NCBI RefSeq assembly: GCF_011397635.1
Contig: NC_064756.1
Span: 20,142,907-20,206,906 of the forward strand
DNA: 64,000 nt
Source: Epinephelus fuscoguttatus
Taxonomy: Eukaryota; Chordata; Actinopteri; Perciformes; Serranidae
Direction of reading: 5' to 3'
Shown here: in pieces, positions 25,601 through 51,385 of the stretch
Position numbering within the stretch: the first letter of the stretch is position 1
Layout of the letters: every line of letters starts with the position of its first letter
The notes under the pieces: generated by a model
Told to the model about the DNA's origin: nothing
Seen by the model: only the letters and a program-made list of their open reading frames with translations
Databases searched by the model: none
Position numbers and translations under genes: made by a program

Positions 25601-26505
25601 ACTTAGTTGCTAACATTAGTTACAATGCTCATTACCGTTATGTCATATTGACGTTATGTAGCTAAAAATAGACATTTTGCATACTGTTATTAACTTATAC
25701 ACGTAAGAAAAAACATTAAACGTTGTAAAAAAAAAAAAAAAATTTCCCCAGTGTTAGCCGTTCAGTTAGCTACAACACCGCATTAGCCTATTAACTGTCA
25801 TGCTGCGGTTGCCCTGACAACACATGGCAGTTGGCAGTGCTGGTATTTCAGGTTAACGTTAGCGGGTTAATACAGTTAGCCATGAGTCACAGCAAGGCAC
25901 AATAACGTTAATACTGTTTGTATTCTAGACAACGCCAGGCCCAGACATAAATACAAAATACACAAAATATAAAACAGCTCCATATGACCCTTCAGTATCT
26001 TTAATGTTTATGTTATGGCTACATTTGGGAGGCGTCCGCCATGTACTGTAGCTGCCTGTCAACTAGCTAGTCTGCTTTTAGTCACGACACACAGTACGTT
26101 ACTGTCTGGTGGTTACAGGTTGTTTACAAACCCCCGAGAGGATTAAAACGCTCCCACGTCTCTCACCCGTATTTCATGTTTCTCGTTGCCCTCCTCGCTG
26201 TCTTTCCCTCCACGTTTCTTCTGCTGCTGTAGCTGTATGGTCTCGAAGGTTTTGAGCAGCTCCTCTTCCCTCAGTCTGTGAGCATGGTTCCTCGACGCGA
26301 AGCTCTCCAGCAGCTCCAACACTTTAACTATCTTCGGCACCAGCCCCACGACGCTGTCTTTGCCACAGCCGTCGATGAGTTTCTCCACCTCGGTGCCGAT
26401 CTGTTTGGCTATCTCATACACATCGTCCACGGTTAGAGCTGAGAAGGTCCTGTGAAAACAGCCCTCCGTGTTTTTGGTGTCCGTGTGTGCTTCAGGTGCC
26501 TCCAT
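13631..26505 (-). CDS. rilp: Rab-interacting lysosomal protein, 8 coding exons
   Basis: Effector of GTP-bound Rab7 that links late endosomes and lysosomes to dynein/dynactin. Coding exons, 5' to 3': 26167-26505, 22996-23143, 18972-19093, 16348-16533, 15885-16054, 15622-15747, 15436-15534, 13631-13754. All junctions are GT-AG and in frame, giving about 437 residues; human RILP is about 401. Exon 1 carries the RH1 domain (LTVDDVYEIAKQIGTEVEKL and the following Leu-rich helix). Residues about 114-265 are Gln/Glu/Arg-rich coiled coil. Exons 5-6 encode the RH2 region, including FTKKEVRDIIFERNELK and EELNYYQRE, which is the Rab7-binding part in the family. The tail is Ser-rich and acidic. RILPL1 or RILPL2 is an alternative by domain, but position between scarf1 and prpf8 favours RILP. 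The first three introns span most of the gene and are full of mobile elements. Confidence 0.9.
16534..16560. repeat. (CA)n at the rilp exon 4 acceptor
   Basis: A CA run on the plus strand. In the rilp transcript the UG repeat ends in GCGCAG and so forms the 3' splice site tract of coding exon 4. A shorter TG run also precedes the exon 3 acceptor near 19094-19103. Confidence 0.85.
16575..17998. mobile_element. 1.4-kb TIR element flanked by TTA in rilp intron 3
   Basis: The left end GGCCCAATCCCATTTCTACC and the reverse complement of the right end, GGGCCTGTCCCAATACCCAC, are imperfect inverted repeats. TTA sits outside both ends (16572-16574 and 17999-18001), consistent with a 3-base target duplication as in Harbinger/ISL2EU elements. 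The interior holds a C-rich tract at 16997-17027 and no recognisable transposase. Superfamily is inferred from the duplication alone. Confidence 0.5.
19419..20563. mobile_element. hAT-like TIR element with a GC-rich core
   Basis: Begins CAGGGCTTGACGCTAAC and ends ACTGTCGAGCCCTG, so the first dozen bases are inverted repeats. Near both ends is a motif pair reading GCACATGTGCTCCTAA and GCACATGTGCCCCTAA, in direct orientation. The middle (about 19770-20210) is much richer in G+C than the flanks, with many GCGC and CGGC steps, and may be a second nested element. CAGCT occurs just outside both ends (19414-19418 and 20564-20568). No complete transposase was recognised. Confidence 0.55.
20923..21520 (-). 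mobile_element. LINE 3' fragment, family B copy 1
   Basis: Read on the minus strand this is the C-terminal coding end and 3' tail of a fish non-LTR retrotransposon: codons for GAASAVMQALHW-like residues near 21430, then WLRHLIRMP-type and RPRWRDY-like segments, then a GGAT tandem tail (20931-20941). Frames are broken. The same family recurs at 54031-54565 in the same orientation. The clade may be RTE-like, but I am not certain. It is sense relative to rilp. Confidence 0.65.
24371..25240. mobile_element. Palindromic TA-flanked element in rilp intron 1
   Basis: A long imperfect inverted repeat. The left arm (24371 to about 24640) begins GAGTGCC and includes AAGTCACGCCCC, ATGAATGGCAGTGAATGGAG and GAAAGTCATACTTTG. 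The right arm (about 24735 to 25240) carries their reverse complements and ends GGCACTC. A TA dinucleotide lies outside both ends (24369-24370 and 25241-25242), as expected for mariner-type target sites. A SINE has inserted into the right arm. No coding capacity is seen; this is a foldback MITE. Confidence 0.75.
24863..25048 (+). mobile_element. tRNA-derived SINE with 14-base target duplication
   Basis: The head resembles tRNA-Gly, with box A-like TGGTTTAGTGGTAGAGC and a perfect B box GGTTCGAATCC. A CT-rich body follows (ATGTCACTCCCTCTC...), then AATAAAGGC and an A-rich tail. Identical 14-base sequences AAAATGTATGTTTT flank it at 24849-24862 and 25049-25062, so both ends of the insertion are exact. 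It sits inside the palindromic element and is therefore younger than it. It is not a functional tRNA gene, because no cloverleaf 3' half follows. Confidence 0.9.
25244..25310 (-). repeat. Interspersed repeat C, copy 1
   Basis: Reverse complement reads GGGGCGTAAATATAGACAGT, then GCAGGCAGTG and a GGGGCCCC-type block. A related copy lies on the plus strand at 60227-60290. It abuts the right end of the palindromic element. Family unknown. Confidence 0.6.
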
Positions 26506-27382
26506 GTCTTGAGTCGCGCCAGCTCACTTCACATGCTCTTCTTAATCTGCTATCGAAACCAACAGTCGCTTGTCAGCGCGACATGACAGCCAGCCGTAAA
26601 ACGAGGGCTATAAATGTGAAAGCAATACAACAGTCCAGGTGTGAAGTTTAAAGTGCGCACATTGTTGAGCCCACGCTGCAGACACGCCTGGACCTGACTT
26701 ACTCCTCTTCCAACACGTCATGCATCTCTAATGTTTGCTCACATAAACACAGCCTACCAAAAAAAATTGCAAGAACATCGAGTACTCCGCTGTGAACTAT
26801 AATACAAAGCTGGACAGTTCAGCACAGTGATCCAGCAGCCTACTTGCTGCAGGATCCTCCTACTTTTCTGACCAATGTAATTCGAGTACACACACACACA
26901 CAAAGTACATGCAGAGACTCGCCTGCCAGGTCGAGCATACTGATGCATGCACCAGAGCGTGAACATTGAATTTCCTCTGCAGGTCTGCAATCAGAAATGC
27001 TGACCTATAACTGTCCAATACATGTCAATCACGTAACTAAAATTAAAACTTATAAGGCATAAAAGTACGTCATAACTTCAGTGTATCAGACTTTAAAGCA
27101 GCAAAGAGAATATCCTTTAATATCAGACACTATTTACCAGATCTTAATGCCAAAATTGCTGACGTGTGCTTGAGTACTTCACTGAAACAAAACCAAGCTG
27201 GGTGCTTCACTACAGGCAGTGTTGATGTCTGGTTTCTGCAAAGAGGGAAGCAAGCCAAAAACTTCCCCTGCAGTCTAAATTAACATCACTACTTCTCTTG
27301 TGGCTACACACGGTTTTATCAGGCAATCAGAGTGACAACACATTACACTATAACAAGACAAATGTTTATAAAAATGGTGATC
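26506..27382. other. rilp promoter / prpf8 downstream intergenic region
   Basis: The interval between the rilp start and the prpf8 poly(A) signal. The first 200 bases should include the rilp 5' UTR and promoter; no TATA box is clear. A short CA run lies near 26890. Nothing else is recognised. Confidence 0.45.
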
Positions 27383-27388
27383 TTTATT
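27383..27388 (-). terminator. prpf8: Candidate prpf8 poly(A) signal
   Basis: AATAAA on the minus strand about 470 bases past the prpf8 stop. A plus-strand open frame of 130 codons overlaps this 3' UTR but has no family signature. Confidence 0.45.
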
Positions 27389-27857
27389 TAAACCCAAGCT
27401 ACAATGTCACAGGATGTACAGCAACGACATCGCAACGCGGCATGACTGGCATGAAAATACAACTTTCAATTTCATTTCTCAAAGAGCTAAGGGGAAATGA
27501 GTCTTTACCCTTTTCAAACAATGTTCATTATCAAATGTTACCAGAAGTTTTGTGTACTGAAAACTACACACAAATGCACATACGCTTTTATGTATCACAA
27601 GCCACAAAAATCAAAGACTGCATCTTCTTGAAGAAGCTTTACTGTACTCATGGAGGTAAGAAAATGGGGAACAAAACAAAACACTTGTAGAAAATATCCA
27701 AAAAAAGAAATTAACAGGTTTCTAAAAAAGGTCCTAAAGCCTTCACATAACAAATTTCAAACATCACAGTTACATGTGTTCAATATTACAAGATCTGTTC
27801 AGGACTGATTCCACATAGTTATCTACAAAATGTGTTCACAGAGCAGGACGTCTGCTC

Positions 27858-43070
<15,213 letters not shown>

Positions 43071-43846
43071 GGTGCCTCACTACTGTAAACAAAATCACAA
43101 CATAAAGCATTTCTGTAAACACTGACCCTAGATAAATGAATTAGAATCAAAATAATCACTTTCACATTAGACAGACAGGTAGTTAAGATACTTTTATTTG
43201 ACCCCTTAGATAGACTGGCTTGCAGCACAATCACAAATGTATAACACCACACCACACAAAGTCACCATAAACATATACACAAAATATTACTAACATAAAA
43301 GCTCGATTGATGGACAATTCTCCATTACATCAGGACATTTATGAATGGCTCTCTTACACGCCAGTGTCACACGTAATGTTACTCTTCCAAACCATGGAAA
43401 GTTTGAGAAAATCGCTGGAAATTACATTTAAATGAATGGTGCTGAATCAAGAAAAACTGCTGAGAGTTTCTTTGCACTTTCAAAATGCACTACAATGCAC
43501 ATTTTCTTGGCTAAGACATGCTAGCATTACCGCTCGAGCCGTTGGCTAGCAGTTAGCTAACATGGCTTCCCGTGCGGTACAAACTGTAACGTTATGTACA
43601 ACTTTAAAGAACAGCAGACTTGATTCAATACGCAGTCGCTAACCTTCACAGCACAGATACGATAATTTCATTCTTTACCCACGCTTAGCACAAAGTTTGC
43701 AAAGCATTCAGTCGAGGTTGGAACTCTATTTGTTGATTAGGCCAAGCGTGGATGAAGCGGTAAGCTAGCCAACTGCTAAAACTAGCATAGCAGCTAACGA
43801 CTAAATGCTAAGGAACAAAACCGTAAATTCATGCAACACCTCTCAC

Positions 43847-44000
43847 CTGGCTACCTTCACTCCCTGTGTAATTCCTTATCGTCGATGACAGCCGTGTTCA
43901 GACACAATCAGCTACCACCACATTTCTCTTTAGGAGTAGTTTTTAGTCCTTTTTCGTTTCACTGTTGTGTTGACTCGTCTTCATAAAACTGCATCACGCA
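43847..44000 (-). promoter_or_regulatory. prpf8: prpf8 noncoding first exon and promoter
   Basis: A donor (CCAG|GTGAGA at 43847/43846) pairs with the acceptor at 43083 just upstream of the start codon, so prpf8 has a 5' UTR exon beginning somewhere near 43950. There is no TATA box, as usual for a housekeeping gene. The exact transcription start cannot be read from the sequence. Confidence 0.5.
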
Positions 44001-45907
44001 CCAAGAACGACGGCGGCCACACGATGAGCGCAGTTCAGTGGAAATCACAGACAAGAGATACGCCAGATATAATTACGTCCTACCGCTGTACAGAATGGGC
44101 TCTACGTCGAAAAATACGCAAACGTTGGACAAGCGCAATTTTGCAAGTACCCGGATGATTCAGTTTCCGGCGCACTACTGCCCCCTGCATTGTTGGAGTG
44201 AAGCCTGCAGGGTTTCAACTACAAACACAATGGCATTGCATTGTCCATGCACCAAAACAACAAAGCAAAACCCTTGTTTGTGAAAACCTACTTTTCTGAT
44301 TCAGTTTTTGTATTCCTTTTTCTCAGCCAACATGCTGAGATCTTTCATTTCTTGTGTCACACACTTTTAGGGGGGTTACTGGCTTCAAAGCACTTAAGCA
44401 CTAAATAATTTTCTACCACAGCATAACACTATTTTAGGCTTGTTGATCATGTGCTGGTGTAACCTAGACATGTTCAGAGATTAATGTCCATTTATCATAC
44501 AGTTGTGTACCACATCTCTTAAATAATAAATAGCCTACATTTAGAGCATTTTTTTTCCTTTCCAATTTTTTAAGTCCCCCCAGCCTTGTTAAACTGAAAC
44601 ATCAAATTTGAAGAAAAATAATCCTGCTATAATTTAAAAGCCTTTAAAAACTGCAAGGGCTTTGAAATTGCAAATATCTCAGAAACTGTGCAATATAATT
44701 TTGTTATTCTGCTCCAATGACTCAGTAATGCAAACCTTGAAAATCCATGGACTATCTTGACACACCATGAGCTTGATTTTGAGTTTTTGAGAGTTTATGC
44801 AACTAGTAGATCTACAAGAAAACCCCATAATACATATTACAGCCATATATCTGAAGGAATACATACTTTCAAGATAAGAGATGTGGAAGTGAATAGGCCC
44901 TACTACTAATAGTATTTACTGCCTAGAAGGTCTGCTTTGATTTTTCTTAAACTACTTAAGCTTACTGTGTTCTTTAACTATAGACCTACAAATTTGTTAC
45001 ATAAGGTGAACTGTACAGTGTCCAATTTATTTGAAATAAAATAGCAATAGCTGTTTTGTTTTTTTTATCAGGGATTGTTTGTTACTTATGAGGGGAATAG
45101 GAGTGATTAAAAAAGAGGGAGGCATATAAAATATTTTTTAAGCATTGGGGAAGGACTTCTGTTTTTTATTCTGGCTTAGGGGAGGGCCATATAAATTTAA
45201 ATAACTGTATTTTGTATTCATTTTACAAGTCAATATTTAAAGAAAACGGGCTGGTTTGGAAGACATGATTTCTTTAAAGATCACCAAAATTACACCATTT
45301 CTCGTAGCCGGAAACTGTAAAAACAGAAATTATCTTTGGATTTTCACAATTCCAATCGTCCTTGGACACACATGGGCTACCAACACTTCCATCAGGAAAA
45401 AAAAAACTATCAAATCTGATCTTAAAATTGTGATATTAGGCCTACATCAAAATAACTTTATTCTATGTTTCAATTACATTTGCCCAAAAAATAAACCATT
45501 TGCATGAACTAACGAGCGTACATGACAAGAGTGAGAAAACAAGGCTTTTTTCAACTCCAGGATTACATGTCTTCAACTTTTAAGTAGAAATTTTCAAACA
45601 TAAAATTGTAAGTTAAAATCGAATAATTAATTTATGGCGCAGGGAGGGTCATGCATTTACCCTAGTCACTCAGGGAGTGGATTAAAAGATTATTAGATTA
45701 AATTAAAACAAATTAAATTAAATGATGGAGAAATCACACCTCAGCAACCCTCTCCTCTGACTAGACTAACAGTCCCTAAAATACATTTAATGTCCGCTAT
45801 GTGTTTCTATGCTGTAAGCTTTTATTCTGAAAAATTAAACAGGCCGGAAGAGCAAAGTGCGCTGATCGTTAGAAAGAGGGGGGGCATATCTGACCCACCC
45901 ACATGTT
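44001..45907. other. Intergenic region between divergent prpf8 and as3mt-like genes
   Basis: About 1.9 kb of AT-rich sequence. No exon, RNA gene or classified repeat was recognised. Open frames are short and lack family signatures. Confidence 0.5.
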
Positions 45908-45930
45908 ATTTGCATAGACTGTATAAAATA
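45908..45930 (+). promoter_or_regulatory. Octamer plus TATA-like box upstream of the as3mt-like gene
   Basis: An octamer ATTTGCAT (45908-45915) lies six bases before TATAAAATA (45922-45930), about 90 bases upstream of the predicted start codon. The placement is suitable for a core promoter. Functional use is inferred from position only. Confidence 0.4.
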
Positions 45931-46017
45931 GGTTATTTGTCATTCATACTGCGCAGCGATTTGATTTAACAAAGACTGTAACCAGTGTTTTATGTTGTTG
46001 AAAGGCTGTCGGATCTA

Positions 46018-49000
46018 ATGGCGACCTGTGAGGACGTGCGGGAGAGTGTGAAGGTACTTCAGTTTGTTTCACACTGTTGTTTTGTCTTTAGTTCAGAGTT
46101 CAGGCTTTCTCCTGCAGCTCTGACATTGCATAACAGTCTCAGTTCAGTCTCCTGGAGTTATAATACTGACGTTTCCTCAATCAAAACCTCAGTATATTGA
46201 TCAAAACAAATGTACAGAATAAAGAAAGGCCATACTTGTTCTTCATGTATGACCCTTGTAGTGTGAAATCACTGCCAACTCTAGAAACTATAAAGTTAAC
46301 AGTAGGTGATGGTAGTGAGGATGTGATTTTTGTTGCACTAGTTTCCATGTGACCATACTAATAGTCCCATAAAGCTATGCAGTTAACAGTTGTTGACAAT
46401 ATGTTGACTGTTATGTGTGCAGAACTATTATGGCAGCCGGCTGGAGTGCTCTGCTGACCTGCAAACAAGCGCTGCTTCCTGCAGTTTCTCCTGCAGCTCA
46501 GTGCCGAGGAGTGTGACAGATGCACTGAGCCTGGTTCACCCGGAGGTCACCAAAAGGTACTGAGTCCAATCATGGCTTACCTTTACTACTGCATCATATA
46601 CATCTGCCTAGGGAAGTATGCAATTACACTCACTGGCCACTTTATTAGGTACACCATGCCAGTACCAGGTTGGACCCCTTTTGCCTTCAGAACTGCCTAC
46701 CTTAATTCTTCATGGCATAGATTCAACAAGGTGCTGGAAACATTCCTCAGAGATTTTGGTCCATATTGACATGATAGCATCACACAGTTGCTGCAGATTT
46801 GTCAGCTGCACATCCATGATGAGAATCTCCTGTTCCACCACATTCCAAAGGTGCTCTATTGGACTGAGATCTGGTGACTGTGGAGGCCATTGGAGTACAG
46901 TGAACTCATTGTCATGTTCAAGAAACCAGTTTGAGATGGTTTGAGCTTTGTGACATGGTGCGTTATCCTGCTGGAAGTAGCCATCAGAAGATGGGTACAC
47001 TGTGGTCATAAAGGGATGGACACGGTCAGCAACAACAAATGTGCCAAGAAAATATCCCCACACCATTACACCACCACCAGCCTGAACTGTTGATACAAGG
47101 CAGGATGGATCCATGCTTTCATGTTGTTTACACCAAATTCTGACCCTACCATCTGAATGTGGCAGCAGAAATCCAGACTCATCAGACCAGGCAACGTTTT
47201 TCCAATCTTCTATTGTCCAGTGTTGGTGAGCCTGTGTGAACTGTAGCCTCAGTTTCCTGTTGTTAGCAGACAGGAGTGGCACCTGGTGTGGTCTTCTGCT
47301 GCTGAAGCCCATCTGCTTCAAGGTTGGACGTGTTGTTGGTTCAGAGATGGTCTTCTGCAGACCTTGGTTGTAACCAGTGGTTATTTGAGTTACTGTTGCC
47401 TTTCTATCATCTTGAACCAGTCTGGCCATTCTCCTCTGACCTCTGGCATCAACAAGGCATTTTCACCCAGAGAACTGCTGCTCACTGGATATTTTCTCTT
47501 GTTCAGACCATCCTCTGTAAACCCTAGAGATGGTTGTGTGTGAAAATCCCAGTAGATCAGCAGTTTCTGAAATACTCAGACCAGCCTGTCTGGCACCAAC
47601 AACCATGCCACGTTCAAGTCACTTAAATCACCGTTCTTCCCAATCCTGATGCTTATCTTATCTTATCTTATCTCATCTATGTGGACCTTTCCTCTAGATT
47701 TTTCGGCTGTGGCCTTCCCTTCCCAGCGAAGCTCGAGGGCTGCAGAGTCCTGGACCTCGGCAGCGGCTCTGGCAGAGACTGTTTTGCCTTCAGCAAACTC
47801 GTCGGGCCAAGCGGACATGTGACAGGGATCGATATGACCGAGGCGCTGGTGATTACACATGCATTTCCACACACTGTTTGACACCTGACTTCTGAGCTTT
47901 CTACTGATCTAACTTGCATTTCTGTAGATCGCAGCGTCTCGTCAGTACATCGAGTATCATCAGAAGAAGTTTGGCTATGAGAAGCCCAACGTCACTTTTG
48001 TCCAGGGGTACATGGAGAAGCTCAGTGAAGCTGGCGTACAGAGTGACTCAATGGATGTTGTGCTGTAGGTTGAAAGCATGGATATGAGTCTATGGTCTGT
48101 GACAGCCTTGACTAGCTAATTAACAAAACTGTTTTCCCTCTAAAATAAATCCAGATCCAACTGTGTCATCTGTTTGTGTCCTGATAAAAAAGCAGTGCTA
48201 CAGCAAGCTTACAACGTCCTCAAGGTTAGTCTGAAGAATTTCTACCAACTGCATTAAAATTGTGTACACAGCAAGGTGTTCATGGTTCTCATCACACTCT
48301 CACTTTACACAGGAGGGAGGTGAGCTGTACTTTAGTGACATGTACGCCAGCAAAGTCATTCCTGATCACATGAAAGGAGATCCAGTCCTGTGGGGTAAAA
48401 CATTACATCGTCAACCTAAAATCAGTATAGAAGAGCAGAATCCCTGCACCACTGCTTCACAATCTCTTCTGGCTGTGACCTTTATTTTCTCACCTACAGG
48501 TGAAGGAATGGGCGGCTCCCTGTTTTGGCAGGATCTCATTTCATTGGCTCACAGCATAGGTTTCAGCACTCCACACCTTGTCGCAGCCAGTCACATCGTG
48601 ATCCACAACTGTGAGCTCAAAGCAAAAGCAGGTAACAAAAATGCAGTACTGACTTTAATGACATGTGAAGATCATTTTTACTCTACAACTGAGCCAGTTC
48701 TTCACTTTGCAGGTGATGTCAGCTACGCTTCAGGCACATACAGACTCTTTAAGCTGCCCAAAAGTCCAGCGGTGTCTGAGGCAACGGTGACCTACAAAGG
48801 AACTGTGCCAAATTTCCCCGATCAGCTGGACTTTGATTCCTCCCACTCTTTCAAGGTATAATAAAAGCCCAAGCAGCCCAGTATCTATTGATTTATCAAT
48901 GTTTACACAAGAGCATTCATTAAATTTTGGCGTCTTGTTTTAACAAAAGGAAACGTGGGTCTATATTTTTTTAATTTTAAAGAAAAAGAATCCTGCATAT

Positions 49001-49519
49001 TCATATTAAAATATGATCTGTTATGATATTGTTAAGATTGTTTTCTTTTGTGCTACATACAGAAAGACGTGGCAGTGCAGGTAAATGGAGAGATGGCAGC
49101 AATCCTCCAGTCATCTCGCTTCTCTCCGGATTTCTTAATCCAGATTTTGGATCGACCTGAGTCTGGCTCAGAGTCAACACCTCAGGTAGCTGATGGCCAA
49201 AATGCTTTAATTTTGAAGGGTTAACACCATAGACTGTATAACACTGACTGCATTCAGAAAGAGAATGATGTGACCAACGTTTTGATGCAAAAATTTAAAT
49301 ACATGTTGCCTCGTGCTTTTACAAGTTTTACAGAAAGAATAACTCTTTGTAGCAACTGCACAGTAAAAGCTTTGATAATGCTGAAGAGTTGTTTCAGTAT
49401 CATGTGACAGTAACGTGCATTTTTCTTTATTTGTTCCTCAGTACTGCCACCTCAACCCATTTCTACTGGCAGACAAACTGGGATCCTCAGTGAGACAGTG
49501 CTCCAAAACAAGCAAATAA
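46018..49519 (+). CDS. as3mt: Arsenite methyltransferase-like protein, 10 exons
   Basis: SAM-dependent cytosolic methyltransferase family that methylates trivalent arsenic. Exons: 46018-46053, 46423-46556, 47698-47848, 47928-48064, 48155-48224, 48313-48394, 48500-48631, 48713-48855, 49063-49185, 49442-49519. All are GT-AG and in frame, giving 361 residues; human AS3MT is 375. The start MATCEDV is followed by NYYGSRLECSADLQT, matching the family N-terminus. SAM motif I is LDLGSGSGRDC, then GHVTGIDM; post-motif SNCVICL holds the counterpart of human Cys156, and RFFGCGLP that of Cys61. Where human has WGECLGG (Cys206), this protein has WGEGMGG. It also lacks the human Cys-rich C-terminal tail, ending CSKTSK. 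Arsenic activity is therefore uncertain. Intron 2 contains a Tc1-like remnant. Confidence 0.85.
46627..47655 (-). mobile_element. One-ended Tc1-like transposon remnant
   Basis: The left end carries the fish Tc1-type terminal sequence CACTCACTGGCCACTTTATT next to a TA at 46625-46626. The transposase reads on the minus strand from about 47610: an HTH part (SISETADLLGFSHTTISRVY), then the DDE catalytic parts WSDES, QDNAPCH and PDLSPIEHLW. One in-frame TGA lies at 47463-47465, and about 19-20 residues are missing between the first and second catalytic Asp (after GGVMVWG, near 47038-47065). The other TIR is absent: similarity stops near 47655, where TCTTA repeats begin. It is an inactive copy in intron 2 of the as3mt-like gene. 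Confidence 0.9.
47653..47680. repeat. (TCTTA)n short tandem repeat
   Basis: About five TCTTA-like units replace the lost right end of the Tc1 remnant and lie a few bases before the acceptor of exon 3 of the as3mt-like gene. Confidence 0.75.
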
Positions 49520-49520
49520 A
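49515..49520 (+). terminator. as3mt: AATAAA overlapping the as3mt-like stop codon
   Basis: The stop TAA at 49517-49519 lies within an AATAAA hexamer. Another AATAAA is at 49726-49731 and is the more likely cleavage signal, giving a 3' UTR of about 230 bases. Confidence 0.4.
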
Positions 49521-49731
49521 GATGTAAATGAGGAACTTGTTCTGAAGACTGAGTAGAACAGCTGCAATGAGATTGAGTTTGATTAGTAGATTTTATACAG
49601 TAAGTCCATAACTTGAGACTAATCATTTTATGTGCTAGTAGTCTCTTACCTCTTGTTATATTGTTAATTTTAGATATCATGGTGTTACGTTTTTTAGCAG
49701 GATAATGGTGTCGCAGTAATATCATAATAAA

Positions 49732-51379
49732 TAAGTGTCCAGATACTAAAATAACATTTTTCTAATAACCGTTCTTTGTTTCAGTCTACTAAGAAAAAGG
49801 TTCTGAGTGAAAATGACAGTAAATGATCTTACTGTGTTCTGCTGTCATTGTGCATCATGAAAGAGGAACTTGTACCAACAGGTAGAATTTTAAGTATCTG
49901 CAGCCGGTGATGCTGGTGATGTGAGTAAGCAAAGACTATGGAGCTCTGCTGTCAGTTATGGGGTTGTTTCTAAAATGTTAAGTACACTCTCATTTCACAA
50001 CAGCACAAAATACAGAAGCCCTGAGAGGCAAATGAGGAAAAAAGATGAAGCGATACCGCTTCTAAGTCTGATCTAAATTGTTTCCTCTACCGTTTTTATT
50101 ACTTAATAAAGGAAGTGTGCAAGATTTAGGGGGATTTAGTGACATCTAGTGGTGAGGATTGTAGATTGCAACCAGCTGAAACATCTCCTTGTTGGAATTT
50201 CTTTAGTATTGATTGTTCAAGAGGTTTTTACCAGGAGCCAAATTATCTGCAGAGGTCTCTACCTCTCCAAGACAAATGGTAAAACCAGTAAAAACACTAG
50301 CCCAGCACCAGCGAATGTGTGCTCACCTTATTTCTGCTCCAGATGTTCAAGAGTTTCTTACTGGGAGCCATATTATTTGCAGAGGTCTCCTCCTCTCCAA
50401 AACATCAGACCATGTGATTAAAACCAGTGAAAACACTGGGGGAGCGCCAGGATAAATTTTCTTCTTTTTCTCTTTACTCTTTTTGTTCCCATTTGAGTAA
50501 AAAGATAAAAAAAAAAAAATAGTATTTGCAGGTGATATTTTTGTTTTTTGTAATACTTATTTTGGCCACAAGAGGCTGAAGTGTTCTACTGTCCCATATT
50601 CTCAATAGGACTAAAAGCATCCAAGTTTTCCTCCTGGTGAGTCGTTCTTTCTCTGTACACTCTAAACACAAAGGTTCATATATTGTGTTTTAGAAAGTAA
50701 CATAACATACATACATACTGTCATGTCTTTCTTTGGGCTAGAAATATATGTACTTTAGCCTCTTGCTGCTGAATAAACTCTTGAAAAATTGCCCTGCCTA
50801 AAAAAACACCTTTTAAAACTTTTCCACCTGCAAAAGGAGCTTATTAAAATGATCTAAGCAAAACTTCTTTTCCCACCTGCTCTTAAGTCATAAACACAGG
50901 AGGGGAAATAAATCAAACTTAGAAAATGAATCACCAAAAGCCAGTTTGACAGAAACAGGTACAAGAGTGGAAATAAAAATCCAAGACCTAAAATCACTCT
51001 CTGATGTTTGAAAAATGTTTCATCTACATGTAGAGATTATTACATTGTGTTTTGTTACGTTAACATTTCAAAAGCAGCTGTCAGAGGGTCAAAATATGAA
51101 ATAAAGTAGTGAAGGTTATCTTCAGATGAGTGATAGTCTCACCACCAGACAATCAGAGATCTCCGCCTTCTGATAGTTAAGCAAAGCGTCTAAAGACTGA
51201 CTTGTGAGTCTAGATGAGTGATGGTTTATTGTCAGTGTAACAATTTCAGAGACAGAAAACACATCTTCACACTGCACCAACAGGCTGACGACAGGAAGTA
51301 CGATAAGGTGTAGATAATCTGTGGTGTTGAAACAGATTTAATACCTGAGCTTTAGTTATGCACCACAAGGCACCCAGAC
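49732..51379. other. Convergent intergenic region
   Basis: Lies between the 3' ends of the as3mt-like and aifm genes. Apart from the MITE relative at 50111-50445, no gene or classified repeat is seen. Confidence 0.5.
50111..50445 (+). mobile_element. MITE family A, copy 3, with internal tandem duplication
   Basis: Starts GGAAGTGTGCAAGATTTAGG and contains GACATCTAGTGGTGAGGATT, matching the left end of the copy at 9727. Inside, two diverged units of about 85-95 bases repeat in tandem (50215-50298 and 50345-50437), each holding TTATYTGCAGAGGTCTC and ending AAACACT. The right TIR was not located, so the end is approximate. Confidence 0.55.
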
Positions 51380-51385
51380 TTTATT
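51380..51385 (-). terminator. Candidate poly(A) signal of the aifm gene
   Basis: AATAAA on the minus strand about 680 bases past the aifm stop codon. A second hexamer lies at 51225-51230. Assigned by position only. Confidence 0.35.

Noticed and set aside
27298-27690. 130-codon plus-strand open frame
   Set aside because: It lies antisense in the prpf8 3' UTR, has no family features and no splice partners.
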